A stretch of DNA of 64,000 bases. Source: Cheilinus undulatus (taxonomy: Eukaryota > Chordata > Actinopteri > Labriformes > Labridae). Within the stretch, counting starts at the first letter, position 1. The number at the start of each line of letters is the position of its first letter. The translations under genes were made by a program, and so were the position numbers. The stretch spans positions 26,354,719 through 26,418,718 of the forward strand of contig NC_054882.1 of the NCBI RefSeq assembly GCF_018320785.1. The letters run 5' to 3'. The notes beneath the pieces were generated by a model. The model was not told the DNA's origin. It worked only from the letters and a program-made list of their open reading frames with translations, and ran no database searches. Positions 1 through 14,759 of the stretch are shown one piece after another.

Positions 1-290
1 TATCTGAGTTCTTGAATCTGCTTTGTTTGACAGTCCTCTGGAGGCTGAGCTCATCCAAGTTGCTTGTGCACCTTTTCTCAACTTTGCTCTTCCAGTCAAC
101 TTGTGCTTTGATGAGAACAGCAATGACCTGCTGTGGCCTACCCTCCTTGTGGAGGGTGACAATGATTGTCCTCCGGACATTAGTCAAGTCAGCAGTCTTC
201 CCCATGATTGTGGTTGTGTGTACTGAACGAGAGTGAGGGCATGAAGGCTCAGGAAACCTTTGCAAACTGTACTTTCCCACAATATTTTAA
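1..290 (-). mobile_element. Truncated Tc1-like transposon, transposase N-terminal remnant
   Basis: Reading the minus strand from an ATG at 205-203 toward position 1 gives MGKTADLTNVRRTIIVTLHK and continues with EG, PQQVIA and, nearer the edge, RCTSNLDE and VKQSRFKNSD. These are characteristic words of the N-terminal helix-turn-helix part of fish Tc1-like transposases. Compared with family members the segment between VIA and RCTSN is shortened, so it is a decayed copy with an internal deletion. The element runs off the left edge. The AT-rich stretch at about 205-290 is probably its non-coding end; I could not fix the terminal inverted repeat. Confidence 0.75.
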
Positions 291-912
291 CATTTTGTGA
301 TAGAGGATTTTTGATTACCATGAGTTGTAAGCTGTAATTATCAGGACTAAAAACAAACTAAGTCTTAAAATGTTTCACTTTGTATGAGATGAATCTTGAA
401 TGTGTAGAAAATTAGGGGAAATCTTAAAACCAAAAGACATAGGTATAAATTATCCAGACCCAGGCACTCAATGTGATTAGAAAATGTAAAACCCCTTTTT
501 ATTCATAGGGCTAAAAGCAGATATGCTTCTGCATCTTTTGAATGTTTCTAGCCCTGTGAATTGTAGGCCTTTTGCATTTTCCCAAACATATTGAGTGATT
601 GGATCTGGATCATTTACACAAATGTTTTTTGGTCTTAAGTTCTCCCCAATTTGAGTGCTCTTGGGAAACCGGGAAAAGTCATGCACACTTCAAAGGCCTC
701 TCATTTAAAAAGCCATCATGTTTTGACCATTGGGGCCTTCATCAAAGCGTGCAGACAGACTTGCTTGCTCAGAGTCTCTTCTTTTAGTGCTCATATGCCA
801 ATGTTTGGTTAAATTTTTCAGTTTGCTGTCTGAACTTATCAACACAAATCAGATCCTTGTATTTTGTTTCCAAGAAGCTCAAATAAATATCTAGAGAAGC
901 ATTTCAGTACTG
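291..912. other. Intergenic, nothing recognised
   Basis: AT-rich sequence between the truncated Tc1 copy and the dll4 polyadenylation region. The short open frames here (477-686 minus, 599-787 plus) resemble no protein I know and look like chance. Confidence 0.4.
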
Positions 913-2234
913 TAGAAAGATCACAAGGATTCTTTATTTTCACATACAAATATTATTTTAAATATATCTTTTTTGCTGTCCTTACATTATGGCCAATTAC
1001 AACACTGTCCACTGAATGGTTGCTAGCACATTGATTTCACTTCACACCGGCACAGACGTCATGGACATAGACATGGAATCATTCAAAATGCCTGCATGTA
1101 TCTACAGATAATGAAGCAACCTCCACATATAAAGTTTCTAGATGATTCCAACATTTAAATTAGGGTCAAACACATGTACAAATGTACTGAAGACCAACAA
1201 ACAAACAGTGTACCAGATATGTATTCATTGTTTCTTTTTATGACAAAAAATAATAAAACACAGACACTTTTCAAAATAATTTCACCTTTCCTGGGCGTCA
1301 ACTTAATAACAGATTCATACTTCTAATCTCAACATATAAATATACAGTATATACAAAATAATTTTATAAAACATAGAAGGATCAGTGCTTCATATTCTTA
1401 AATTAATAATGAAAGACTAATCTTACAAAATAACATTATTGGTTCAGTAATTTCCTTTGAAGGCGTCCTTGGTACAATAGTCACTTCATGTTTTTCTTTG
1501 TCTTTATCGAAAGTTGATTTTGCATAATAAAACAAAGCCTTATTGTACGATTCCCTGCATGGAGCTGAGGCATATTGCATCATTTGATCTTTTATCATTT
1601 TGCTGTGCAAAGGAATCAGGATAAGGCAGGGCACAAGGCTTTTGTTAAACATGAATATAAGGCTTTTTAGGCTGCATACATTCTTTATAAAAGAGGATTT
1701 ACAAAAGTAATAACCCTACATTTCCTCAAAAATGAACCGTTTTCAGTAGTCTTCTCCCTTTTTGATTGAGCACAATGCTGATTTTTCTTTGCATGATGCA
1801 TTGCAGGCCACAGAAAATGTAAAAGTCTGGTCCCTCCTCCGTGCCAGTTGGCAGATTTGTTGATTGTTGATTGCTGATTACTGTGGTAAAAGAGGAGAGG
1901 AGTTCATCAACATAGCCCTCTTTTAATCAACACAGGCAAAAACATCCCAGCCTGAAGCCCTTGGATGAACATGCACGGAGCAGACAGGGATTTGACATCA
2001 TTGAAGGTGTCCACAAGTCAGATTCAGTCATTATTTTCCGCAGTCTTTTCATTCTTTACATTCTCTCAAAGTTTAGTAGCTTTAGTTCTGTTCAGAGTCC
2101 AAGAGCACACCGGCTCCATCCAGTTATCAAGTTTTCAAGAGCAGCAACTTGCATTTAAATAAATCCCACTCTCTCCACGCTTGTAAACAGTCCACAAAAA
2201 ATCTAGACAGACAGTGAATAATATCCTCCATTTA
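913..2234 (-). other. dll4: dll4 3' untranslated region with polyadenylation signal
   Basis: The stop codon of dll4 is at 2237-2235, and the same exon continues as 3'UTR toward lower coordinates. A minus-strand AATAAA hexamer lies at 938-933, placing cleavage about 15-25 bases beyond it, near 915. That gives a 3'UTR of about 1.3 kb, AU-rich with several ATTTA-type stretches, as is common for tightly regulated Notch-pathway transcripts. The end is inferred from the hexamer alone. TTTATA and TTTTAT runs near 1320-1380 show that alternative ends are possible. Confidence 0.5.
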
Positions 2235-5200
2235 TTATACCTGAAAAAGAGGGAGAGAAAATGTCAATGCAGCAGCAAAACAAGATGGAAAATACAATTC
2301 AGTCAGGAATACTCTCATCATACATTTGACCATTTTAGTCCAAAATGTTTGTACAGTTTTACTTGGCAGAGAAGGCTCTGCTCAAAAGATGCTTCCTGGG
2401 TTAGTCAAGCAGCATGCTTTGACTTTCCAGGGAGAGCATAGCAAGAAACCCCCATATGGATAGATACATTAATGTCAGTGCATACTGAATTCAATAAAAT
2501 TAGTTCAAGAGCAGTTTATACATAGTAGCATGAATCTGAATATGAGGGTACAACAGTTTAATGCTACAAAGGAGGAGGCTTGGGTGGAGGAGGTTAAGCC
2601 ATGCCAACAGCAGTGTGGTGAATCAGCATAAAAGCAAGCAAGGATTAGTGAGAGGTACGTCATATTTAAATGGACCGCTGTGTTGAGAGAAAAAGCTGTG
2701 ATTGGCTGTGAGAGCTGGGAGGCGACAGCTGGAATCAGCTTGCCGTCAGCTGATCACAGCGTATGACTGCCGTGTCCTGCATGATCTAACACTAGGCTTC
2801 ATTTGTGTTTTATTTTAATACTAAAGGTTATGATCCGAAAAGGCAAGAAAACTGATAAAATATGAAGAAAAGCATACCTCTGTTGCAATTATGCATTCAT
2901 TTTTCTCCTCTAGTAGGTAGACAGACTGGTACATTGAATCTCTGGGAGAACATATTGTTGATATTCTGCACTCAGGCTGTTCACTGTGGAGGGAAGACAC
3001 ATCAGATCAGCTACAGAGCAAAAAAAAATACGACTACAATGTGGGTTCATAGCTGTGATAGCACTTATATTTACCTGTACATTTTACCCAAATGCCTTTT
3101 TTCTTCTAACATCTTTTCACAGTTGTCATCTTTGTCCAAAAAGGACATTTCGTCCTTGTACCCCATTGTGGATTTACAGTCTAAATGATAGTGGTTTATG
3201 TGTTTGTGATTCATCTTCTCCATAGGACAATCCACCTCCAAATCAACCTTTTTGTTGTTGTTCTTGAGCTCTAAAGTAGAGATGAGGTTTTCTTTCTGAA
3301 AGTCACTCTTTGAGAGGTTGTTCATTGTCTCTGAGTCCCGCTCTGTTTGCCTCTGCTTCTTCACGTGACGTATAACCATCACCATCATGCAAAACAGCAC
3401 CAAAACAGCCACCAGAAGCACTCCCAAAATGATGGCTGCCAGACTCAACTTATCATTGGACTCTCCGCCCATGTTGGGACTGGGGGTGTTTGGTAAAGGC
3501 ACGTTGTTGGACTGGCACTGGGGGCCGCTGTAAGGAGCGGGGCACAGGCAGGAGGGTGGGCCTTTTGCTGTAGCGATGCATGTCCCACCATTGAGGCAGA
3601 GCGTGGAGGCACAGCGGTCTGTTGGCTTGTCACAGTGGCGGCCTGTGAACCCTGGAGGGCAGGTGCAGGTGTAGTCGTTGATGCGGTCTATGCAGGTGGA
3701 GCCGTTTGCACATGGGTTCCTGGCACACTCGTTAATGTTGATCTCGCAGCGCAGACCTGTGAAGCCAGAGCGGCAGCTGCACAGATGGAGGTTACCGTGG
3801 GTCACACAATGTCCACCTATGACAAAGAAAGGAGCATTTTAGAAACCCTCCCTCTGATTTTATAATCCCAAAAAACAAAGAAAGAGAAAGAGAAGAAATA
3901 TTAGATGATCCTTACCATTTGCACATTGCAGTGAGGTACACTTATCCACTTTCTTCTCACAGTTAAGTCCAGTATATCCTGCAGGACACTCGCAAAAGTA
4001 GCTATGTCCGTTATCCCTCTCTTTGCACTTGCCATCATGAAAGCAGGGTTTATCTGCGCAGGTCAGCATCTTGTGTTCACAGTGGTTCCCTTCAAACCCT
4101 TGTATGCAAACACACCTGTAGCCATTCTCAGATTCCTGCAGGGACAAAAAAAATGTATCAAAAAAGGCACTAGTAAGATGTTTTTTAAAAATCACATCCT
4201 GTTCAAGACTGCCCCTATGAACCCGGTTATCATTAGTCTGAATTCTATTTACAGTGTGGGCTCTGTGAACTGGGTCATCCACTGACTTGACAATCGATAG
4301 CATCCTCCTGGACGAGCAGATAGACCGAGGCAAAAACAAAAACAGGAAAGCCTGTGTTGTGGGAAAGGAGAGAGAGAGACTTCCGGACTCACCATGCAGT
4401 GGCCTCCATTACGACAGGGCTGGCTGTCACACTCCCTGACCTCCAAGTCACAGTTGACCCCAGTGAAGCCTGGCAGGCAGGTGCAGGTGTAGCTGCCCTG
4501 GCCCGTGTTCAGGCACGTGGCCCCGTTGGCACAGGGTTTGTGGTGGGTACAGTAGTTCAGATCTGTAGAACAAGCATTGACTCATTATTTTATTACACCC
4601 TTATTTTTATTAGCTTCTTTCTCCATGCATGTTAGAGAACGGGTAGAAACAAACCTTGATCACAAAAGATGCCTCCCCAGCCCTCTTTGCAGGTGCATTG
4701 CCAGGGCTCTTTACAGGTACCATGTTTGCAGGATGGATGGAGTTTGCACACATCACAAAAGAGGCCCTGCCAACCCTCTCTGCATCTGCTCACACATGAA
4801 ACAGCACAACATGACTGCTTGATCACATAGAAGTAAGCACTAATGTCCAACCAAGCTCTGACAACAGGCCTAAGCATGGCCTCAAAAGAAACATAAAGAA
4901 GGAAACACATTATCTATGTCATGGCTTTACATGATAATAAAAATGCACCTCATAAAACTGCTTTATCTGCTTTCATTTATAGGTGTTGTTTGTGTTGTTT
5001 TTGAGAATTGTTTGAGTTTGTGTGTCCTGTGAATACAATTATCATGGATGAACTCAGAATTGGAAATAACAGCCATAAAAAAGGTTCAAAACTCACTTGC
5101 ACTCTCCAGGTAATGAGCAGTTTCCATTTTTTTCATTGCACCCTTCAAGACAGACAGCTATAAGAAGAAAAAGAGACACAATAAAGGGATATTCAAAGCT

Positions 5201-8200
5201 CCATGTTTCCAAATAAGCAAATATAAAATGCTATTTGTGATACTTTTATAATTTCTACATCTCTTTGCTCAATAAAAACCTATTACCTGACCATTTCAAA
5301 GGAGATTTCCTAACCCTGCCCCGTGCTGTATGACATTGTTTCTTCATGGTTTTATGGTGTTAAAACGGCTGGTTAGGGCGCAGCAGATGCTTGTTCTCAC
5401 AAAAAAGCAGGACAGCTGCCCCATTGTTAGCGGTGTGGGCAGCACGAGCCTTGTTTGCAGCTGCTGCTCTACACCGCCTCAACAATAGAGCCCGCAATTT
5501 AGCGGCGCGTGGCGGGCGATAATGCCGCGATTAACCCCGGCGCGCGCTGCTGGGCGACCACAGCCCTGGATTAAACCGCACGCGCCCACAGAGAAAGTGC
5601 ACCGCGCGGGCTTTAATGTCGTCAAATTTCACCTCAACAGCTCCTCTTACTCTGTGTGTTTAGCTGCATCCAAAAACACACACCTGTTACCTTGTGAGAA
5701 GATATTCAGGCACTTAAGCTCGAGCACGGTTGGTATTTATTCTGAAAATGTGCTAAATTTACCCCTTATCATCCTTATTTTTCACACCAAAAACACTAAA
5801 AGAGTGTTAAGAACATTGTTGTAAACAGTGCTTGACTCATTTTAAAGAAAGCAATTTAGGTCACGACCTAAGCACACACTCTTGAGTAAGCTAACATTAG
5901 AGTAGGTTTATGTGTAGCCTCGCCTAACCCGCTTTGACCTTTAAACACAAACAAACAAAAGTAGTGATGGGAATCAGTCTCTTTTCAGTGATCCGGATCA
6001 TTTGGCTCAGCTCACCAAGAAGAGTCAGCTCTCAAACGGCTCTTTATCTGGGTATCAGTTTGGCTTACTTTCACCTGCCAACTTGAGCAATCTCATCCGA
6101 TGGATATTAGTGCTTTTTTTTTCTCCAACTATTTTCAACAATTTTTAAATTTCTGAAAATATTGTGTGTTTTTTTTTTTTTCAAAATATACTGTAACCCC
6201 AAAACACTGCGGGTCTGATTAAATCTGATCACTGGCTGTGCTGTATGACACACTTGATGTATAACATTGTGTTGTGTGTTTGTGGTAAAGTAGTGTGGAT
6301 AAAGAATCATCTCTACGTATCAATAACATAGCACACAAACATGACAGACAGGCAACATGACAACAATAATAATAGTAGTAGTGATAGTGATATAAAACAG
6401 CTTTCAAACTGGTTTTTAATTATACATGTAAAAGAGTCAGTTCTTTGAACCGGCTCGTTCATGAACGACCCATCACTAAACAAAAGTGTCTATATGGTGT
6501 CTTTACTGTTGCTTACGTTCTTGGCAGTATTCTCCCTTCCATCCTGGTAGACAGAGTATTTGCCCGTCAGGCTTGCAGGTGTAGTGCCCGAAATGGTCGT
6601 CTCTCGGTGCGCATATTTTGGAACAAGTGTCCCCATAGTAATTGTCGTTGCAGATGAAGCGGTATGAGTACCTTAGCTCCGTCTGCGTCCCGCTCTTTGC
6701 TTCCTGGGACCACTCTGTCCCTATTCCCAATTTTTTTGTGATGGAAAAAGAGTCAATCAAGAATTCGGGGTTGGTGGAGTCTGTGAAGAACAGAACATGT
6801 GAAACATAAAAATTAGCTTAAAGAAGAAAAACAATCAGAGTTTATGGCGCAGTTGATAAATCTAACATTTCCCACGATCATACACAATCTACACTCTGAA
6901 ATTTCCTCTTCCTCTCGTATGTGACCGTTATTCCCCTGTTATGAAGGACCTAACAAAAAAGGTGTAAAATACAGGAAAAGGCTGTCATGGGAATTTTTGG
7001 CAGGGCTTCATGTGCTCACTTGAGCCCGCACACTTTCCCATGCACTCCCAAAATAAAACAAAGGAAGTGTGATTGTGTTGGGAGAGATTTGATTGAAAGG
7101 AATTGTCGTGTGACTCATAAGGCATCCTAACAAACACGAACCCATGACGCTGAAAATGCCAGATGCTTTTTTTTCAAGCGTGCTGAGTGAGGATTATTGA
7201 CCAAATGTGTGATGATGATAAGTCATGTATATGTCTACATATGGTATGGCGCCCTCTAGCAGTGAACAGGTAGAGCACGTCTTCTTACCTCCAGGTCGCT
7301 CTTCTGTTGGAGAATACCAAGCTTCAATAACTAAGGAGAAAGCACCCTGTAGGGACAAATACGTGAATAAACGTCAGTACAGAAGGAAAACACACAAAAG
7401 TGGCTTTAAATGTATGATTTTATAAGCGAAATACCGTAATGATACAGAAGCTGTGTGCTACAGTATTTACGGTACAAAATATTTCGTTGGCATTTTTTTC
7501 TAAACTAAACTTTTATGCTATCAAATGCAGCTAAAATGGCTAAATAATTTACTTTTGCGCATAATACAGGCAATAGTTATGCAGTAAGCCACTTAGCGTA
7601 AAAAATGTAACATGGACGCATTTTACGACATTTTTTCACACTTTTTGCGTCACTTTGATACCGACTAAAGTCCCGTTAAAGGTTTGGAAAAGCTGTCATA
7701 AATCAATCAAAGTTTACGCCAGTGTAATTTTCTTCTAATCTTATTTCTATATAAGCGTGTATAAATCTATATCTAACGTGTGGACATGTTTGTTTGCTTT
7801 TCGGCAGGGCAGGTGCTCTTACCGGCCAGGTGAAGTTGAGCGGCAGACGCAGCCTGGCGTCCTGCCGCATGCTGAACGAGTTTGTGCCCAGAACAGGTGT
7901 GGTGACTTTGCCAAATAAACACTTCCCAGGGGTCACCACCGTCTGGAAGTTCTTCAAACAAATCCTGAAATAAGTTCTGCAGCCAGACGCGCTGCAACTG
8001 AGTCCATTTGCCAGCAAACCTTTAGTATTCTGAAAGTGATGGAGCTCTACCTCGAATACACCTGATCCCAGAACCTAAAAGGATATAAAAAGTGAGCACA
8101 ACAGAATAATGCAATGCATTTCTATAAAAAATACTCCAACATATATATAAAAAAAGCTACCTGAGTGAATAATGTCATAACTATTGCGAGGATAGAGTTG

Positions 8201-8214
8201 AACCAAAGGGCCAT
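2235..8214 (-). CDS. dll4: Delta-like protein 4 (Notch ligand), complete gene, 11 coding exons
   Basis: Single-pass membrane ligand that activates Notch on neighbouring cells, best known in arterial and tip-cell patterning. Coding exons: 8214-8161, 8074-7823, 7346-7289, 6780-6517, 5157-5097, 4785-4655, 4562-4393, 4135-3916, 3816-3075, 2983-2878, 2240-2235. All junctions are GT-AG, phases agree, and the total is 687 codons plus stop, close to the usual vertebrate length. Order: signal peptide (about 1-20, starting [13 protein letters not shown]), MNNL region, DSL domain (about 164-207, with [10 protein letters not shown] and DDHFGHYTC), eight EGF repeats to about residue 505, transmembrane helix (about 529-552, [17 protein letters not shown]), cytoplasmic tail. 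The tail words [31 protein letters not shown] and terminal ATEV (PDZ ligand) single out DLL4 from DLL1 and deltaC. The last coding exon supplies only valine and stop. Intron 4 carries an hAT-type MITE. Confidence 0.96.
5962..6478. mobile_element. hAT-type MITE in dll4 intron 4 (517 bp)
   Basis: It begins TAGTGATGGG and ends CCCATCACTA, and is flanked by a perfect 8-bp target-site duplication AACAAAAG (5954-5961 and 6479-6486). The TIR sequence and 8-bp duplication are the hAT hallmark. There is no coding capacity, and the GAGCC/GGCTC-rich subterminal repeats are typical of this MITE family. Relatives lie at 36906-37477, 56835-57925 and from 59597. Confidence 0.88.
6860..7100. promoter_or_regulatory. 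dll4: Candidate dll4 intron-3 enhancer (RBPJ-, SOX- and ETS-like sites)
   Basis: Within intron 3 (6781-7288) I see TTCCCACG at 6869-6876 (reverse complement CGTGGGAA, the strong RBPJ consensus), further TGGGAA-type cores near 6987 and 7035, ETS cores in TTTCCTCTTCC near 6902-6912, and a composite AACAAAGGAAGTG at 7057-7069 combining a SOX site with an ETS site. An arterial enhancer in the third intron of mouse Dll4, driven by ETS, SOXF and Notch/RBPJ, is established knowledge. The sites are seen directly; that this fish intron is the functional counterpart is inference. Confidence 0.45.
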
Positions 8215-8640
8215 CCTTTAGTTTTTTGTGCGTATCCTTAAAATCAGTTTGTCCTCTGGAGGGAAAAAAAACGCTCCTATTCCAAGTGGTGAAAGCGGAG
8301 TGAGACAAAGTGATCTGAATAAATATAATCCGTCTTCCGAAGCCTGTGGGACAAGATCCAGCTCCACGATCCGTATCCAGAGGGAGAAGTTGTGAAAGAC
8401 CGAGTTATCCAGTGCAAGAGGTTAGACAAATATCAGTAACGTCAATATCCACAAGTGAGTCTGTCTGCGGTCTTTCTGTTGCCCATCCATCGTGCCGGTC
8501 AGTGTGTGAGTGAGTCTGCTGTGCTGATGCGAGGCTGGTGTTGCCAACAGTGATGCGATCATGTGGTGGAGCATCAGCGCATAGTGACTCCCAGTGAAGG
8601 ATGTTTGACGTCCCTCCCAGCTTATATAGGGCGGTGTGGT
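8215..8640 (-). promoter_or_regulatory. dll4: dll4 core promoter and 5'UTR
   Basis: A minus-strand TATATAAG lies at 8628-8621 inside CCGCCCTATATAAGC, a good TATA box next to a GC-rich element. The expected start site is about 25-30 bases downstream, near 8595, which leaves a 5'UTR of about 380 bases with no intron required before the ATG at 8214. Pyrimidine-rich CCGCCCACCC blocks at 8668-8690 (plus-strand reading) could bind SP/KLF factors. The start site is an inference from the TATA position. Confidence 0.5.
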
Positions 8641-10263
8641 GCCATTACAGACACTGTCAGTCACTAGACACCGCCCACCCACCCCCTCTACCCCCACCTT
8701 CTCTTTGCCCAGAACATCATCATTATCATTTAGTGTGTTGTTGATGTCTGGTCGTTTGAAATGCACTTTTTCGTTAGACCATAAACCCAGCATTCAAATA
8801 ATATATGGAATAATCTCTTGTAATGAAAACTTACATAAATGAATGCTTTTACACAGTGACTTACTGACATGAATCGTCAATCTTTGACAATTCTGGCAAT
8901 AGAAAGAGAAAGCTGTGAGAAAATGGTCCAGCTTGGTCCGGGGGTGTGTGGATGTTTGTGCGTCTTTACGCGCCAGGACGCACCGTGCACCTTTTATGAT
9001 AGTGACCTACCAACATCCTCTCTTGTTTATTTTTGATGGTTAGCGTGGGGTAGGAGGTTACTTTACTACTGCATGATAATAGATGTTTATTGCAAACACA
9101 ATTTGTCGATCATAAATTAGCTTTAAAGCCCTTTTTTCCCAAAAATCTGGCGCGTAAAGGAGTGAAAAACCATCTGCTCAAAACGCACTCGGTTTTCTTG
9201 AAACTAAAACAGGTGTAAAGGTTTTCAATGGAGAAAAACTTTACAGAATCATCCCTAAAGAGATCATTTCTTTAATTTAATCATCATTTTGAAATCTTTT
9301 AAAGGCTACAAAGAGAAACAAATGCAAAGAAACGACACATATGCAACTGTACATGCCTGCAGTGCAATGGAGAGGAAGAGGGGGGTCATATACTTTCCTT
9401 TAGGTCTGCTTATTATGCTAAAGAAAGAGACCATAACAAGTGCAAGCATCCAGCTGTTCAGACACTTTATTTAAGATCATAACTCACAATTCCCTCACTC
9501 CAAAGCCAATTCATATACATTTAAGTTGACGCTGTATCCGACATACAGCTGAACAGTGTTTGTTCAAATAACTTTCTCCTACTTTCATGTGAAAAAGGAA
9601 GCAAAATTAACTCCAAACAGTATATAAATGCTGCTAAGTAAATAAATCCTGATGCCATATGCATTTCTATCACATGTAAACTCATGCTGGGCACAGGCAT
9701 TGTTACCTTTATCACCCCTGCAGCAGACCAACTTGTCTGGGAGGATTTACAGTGAGGGAACAGGATTCAGGAGCAGTTCCCTGACCATGAAGGTGTCTGA
9801 GCGAGCAGCACTCCTGCTGAGATGACTTCATCTGTAAGCCCCCACCTCTGACTTATAGGTTTGAGGTTCCACTTAAGGGCAGAGACAATGGACTATTGAG
9901 TCTGGAGCAGTGTGACTAAGAGGCCCGGACATCTCATGGTTCTGCTGTATTGAAAAAGTTCCCACCATTGAGGATCAATGCAGCCCTGTGCAGCACTTTA
10001 ATCCTGTATTCCTATTATGTTCTGTGACTGTGTATAAAAATGACTTTCATTCACATATCTTTGAGGCTTCTAGTTTATAATGCTGCCACGGCCTCTAGAG
10101 CCTCATTAATCTTCTTTGTAGGGAGAAGTGTATCGTGTAATGGTGCTCCTGCCCTTCCTTCATACACGTCAAAACATCCATACACTTTAATATTTGATGG
10201 AGCATGGTTAAGGTTTCCCTACTGGGCTCAGGTTACTGTTCCTCATACAGCTTTAGACTGTGT
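8641..10263. other. Intergenic upstream of dll4, no gene recognised
   Basis: Mixed-composition sequence without a credible coding exon or a clear repeat. The first few hundred bases are the 5' flank of dll4 and may carry regulatory sites. I see no RBPJ-site pair or other strong cluster comparable with the one in intron 3. Confidence 0.4.
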
Positions 10264-10265
10264 TA

Positions 10266-12069
<1,804 letters not shown>

Positions 12070-12071
12070 TA

Positions 12072-14759
12072 AGCAGTCTTGGATTGGGATTTCATGATGA
12101 TGAAAAACACCAGCTTGGATCAGATACGAAGAGGCGCTTTTAGTCATAATATTTGCCTATCAATCACCTGATTCTATCTATGTCTTATTTTAGTTTTGTG
12201 TATATAAATAGACAGAAAGCCAAGCTGAATCAATTGGAAAGTTAAGCTGTATTTGCTCTGAGCCAATGCAAACAATATTCCAAAAGGGGTTTTCTCTGCT
12301 GTATTGCTCTGGAGTAAACAGAGCCTTGGAAACAGACTAAGGCCTACCACAGCTCCATGTCAGCTGTGTATGGGACATCATTTTTTATCAGTGACACTGT
12401 TTAGTAAAGCTGATTTCAGATTGTTCTGCAGCTCTTTTAGCTGGCGTACGACTCCAAAATAACATTTTGATTAGGAAAATGAAGAGGTATGGAAGTCCTG
12501 TTGGACTTATTAGGCAAGTTGCATTTCATGAAAAAGTGCCAGATAAAATTGTTTGCTTCTTTAGAGGATTGATGCTTGTTCCAAGCAAAGCTTGCTTTTT
12601 CAACATTGCTTTTAACTAATGGATTTAAACAGGATGTTTGAAACCCTACAGCTCAAAATGTGCATAAATAAATCCAAGCTGGACTGTACTTTTTTCCTCT
12701 TTCTTTTTGAATGTAAGCAAATGACTCAACACATGAAGACGCGGCCTCTCCACATTGTGTTGATACTTATCTATTTCCAAAACACATAAAACTGATGTTT
12801 CCCCCATCAATAAAAAAGGCATCAAAGACCATTTTTAATTAACGTCTCATCTGCTAAATGTCAATCTTTGTTTACTGTTCATCTGCACTGGACAAAATGT
12901 GACTAAAGCAGTGAACGGTCACCTTCTTATTTTTATTTAAAGTGTCTGTGCTTTGAAATTGCCATCACTGACCTATCTTGGACTTGCTCTGGCCATCCAG
13001 TGATATCAACAATCTGAGCAAGTGCAATAGTAAATTAGCTACAGTGCTAACAGATGGTCCCTTTTTGTCCAGAAATCTGCCCTGTTTAATGCAGGGCAGT
13101 TTAACACTTCTTTACAGCGCATTTGATCTCTATGCCTCAATCTGTCCAGCCAATCAATGGTGCTTTTGATGTGCACTGCCAACGGATCTGCGGCATCTAA
13201 GCATGTCAGCCCTTAGAGGAGAAATCACCTGCTGCTGTAATTAGAAAGACAAGGGGTGGTGTCTTTCTCTCACAGCAGTGTGCTGCCCTGTATTCACTTC
13301 AAACTGCCTTTAGAAACAAAAAATAAACAGATTTTTTTGAGGGGAATTTGGTCGGCCAACTGCTGAAATACTGTATGCGTGTGGGCGTTAAGACAGTTTC
13401 CAGAAACTTTAGGTGCTTAAGCCAAGGATTAAAATTTGAATTTAGTGCTGTCAAGGCAGCAATTGCATTTACTTAGTCTGCTGATTAAAAACAAAAGGAT
13501 TTCTAAATGCTTTGAATTACACAAGGAGGCTTTAAGCAAGAGTTCTATAATGAAACATGCCATGTTTGGCATCTGCATGTTCATAAAATCATCATAAATA
13601 ACTTTTATAACAATAACATCTATTATGATGCCTGTTTTCTCTCAGTTTGAACCTTCAGCTGACACTTTGAGACCCTGACATTACAGCTGCCTGTTTAATA
13701 AGAGCCCTGGCCTGCTGTGGAACTTTCCAGCCACCCTCTTCTTACCCTGTTGACAAAACACAGCCATGTCAGCGCACCTCCACCCTTACAGCACAACCAA
13801 CAACACACTTGGGTCACTTACACCATGTCGTGATGCTTGTTGGTGTCACTGCACCTCAGTAAATGTACTGAGAGGACGTCTGGACGGCAGCGTCATGACA
13901 TCATTGATGTCTGCGGTGTAATTTAAAGCTCAACAGCACTCGGGTTTAAAGGCTTCTGCTCTAGCTGAAGTGCGTAAAACACATCAGGGTGAGCCGAGGC
14001 TGAGAGTGTAACAGCTGTCTGTGCCACTGTGCCAAGAGACAGCAGCACATTCCTCCCTCCCCAACAGGCACTGACCACTCTTTCAATACTTGGTATTGAT
14101 CCTAACGGAGCAGCTCCACCTTTGACACATGGAGAGTCAGCAGGGGTAGGCATTAGCACATCTGTTGCTTTAGCCAAATGGTGTCACATCCTGCCACAGC
14201 TTTGCAGATACACTTTTGTCTTAGAATATCTGTTGTCTTTCCTCTGTTTCCTTGATTTGTGTTAAACTTGGTTTAAGCAATATTATACATGATGCCATTA
14301 AACTAAAAATCTGCACAGCTAGGACTTGTTCATTAAGATTGTGGCAGCTATGCAAGTAATCACCACAATGCACTTCTTTAGCTGTCTAGGATGCTATCAT
14401 GCTTGTATATGTATATGTTGAGTGATGTGCACTGTCCTAATCAAATAAAAATGTAATATGCTATGTTCCAAATAAACATGAATATACTATTCTTATTTGC
14501 AGTCAACTGGATCATTCATTCCTCAACAGTTATACTGTTATCTGGATTTTATTCAACAAAATTACCAATGATGACAATGGCTTTTTTTGCAAAATAACCT
14601 AAAAGGTAGTTCTCCAAATGATTATGTAAAATACTAAATAGTTTCTAAAGGATTGAAAACAGAAATGTGTCATAGTTTTTTGCATTAGGAGGTAGTTATT
14701 CTCAAATCACAGCTATTTCAATCAAAGACATCTTTACAGATCAAAACAGAGCAAACTGT
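12072..14759. other. Intergenic, no gene or clear repeat recognised
   Basis: A long AT-rich non-coding stretch. Short frames such as 12978-13169 and 13923-14177 show no domain, no paired splice sites and no conserved composition. I see no RNA gene. Confidence 0.4.

Noticed and set aside
2235-8214. Assignment to deltaC, deltaD or dll1
   Set aside because: The cytoplasmic-tail words, eight EGF repeats and total length of 687 residues fit DLL4 specifically.
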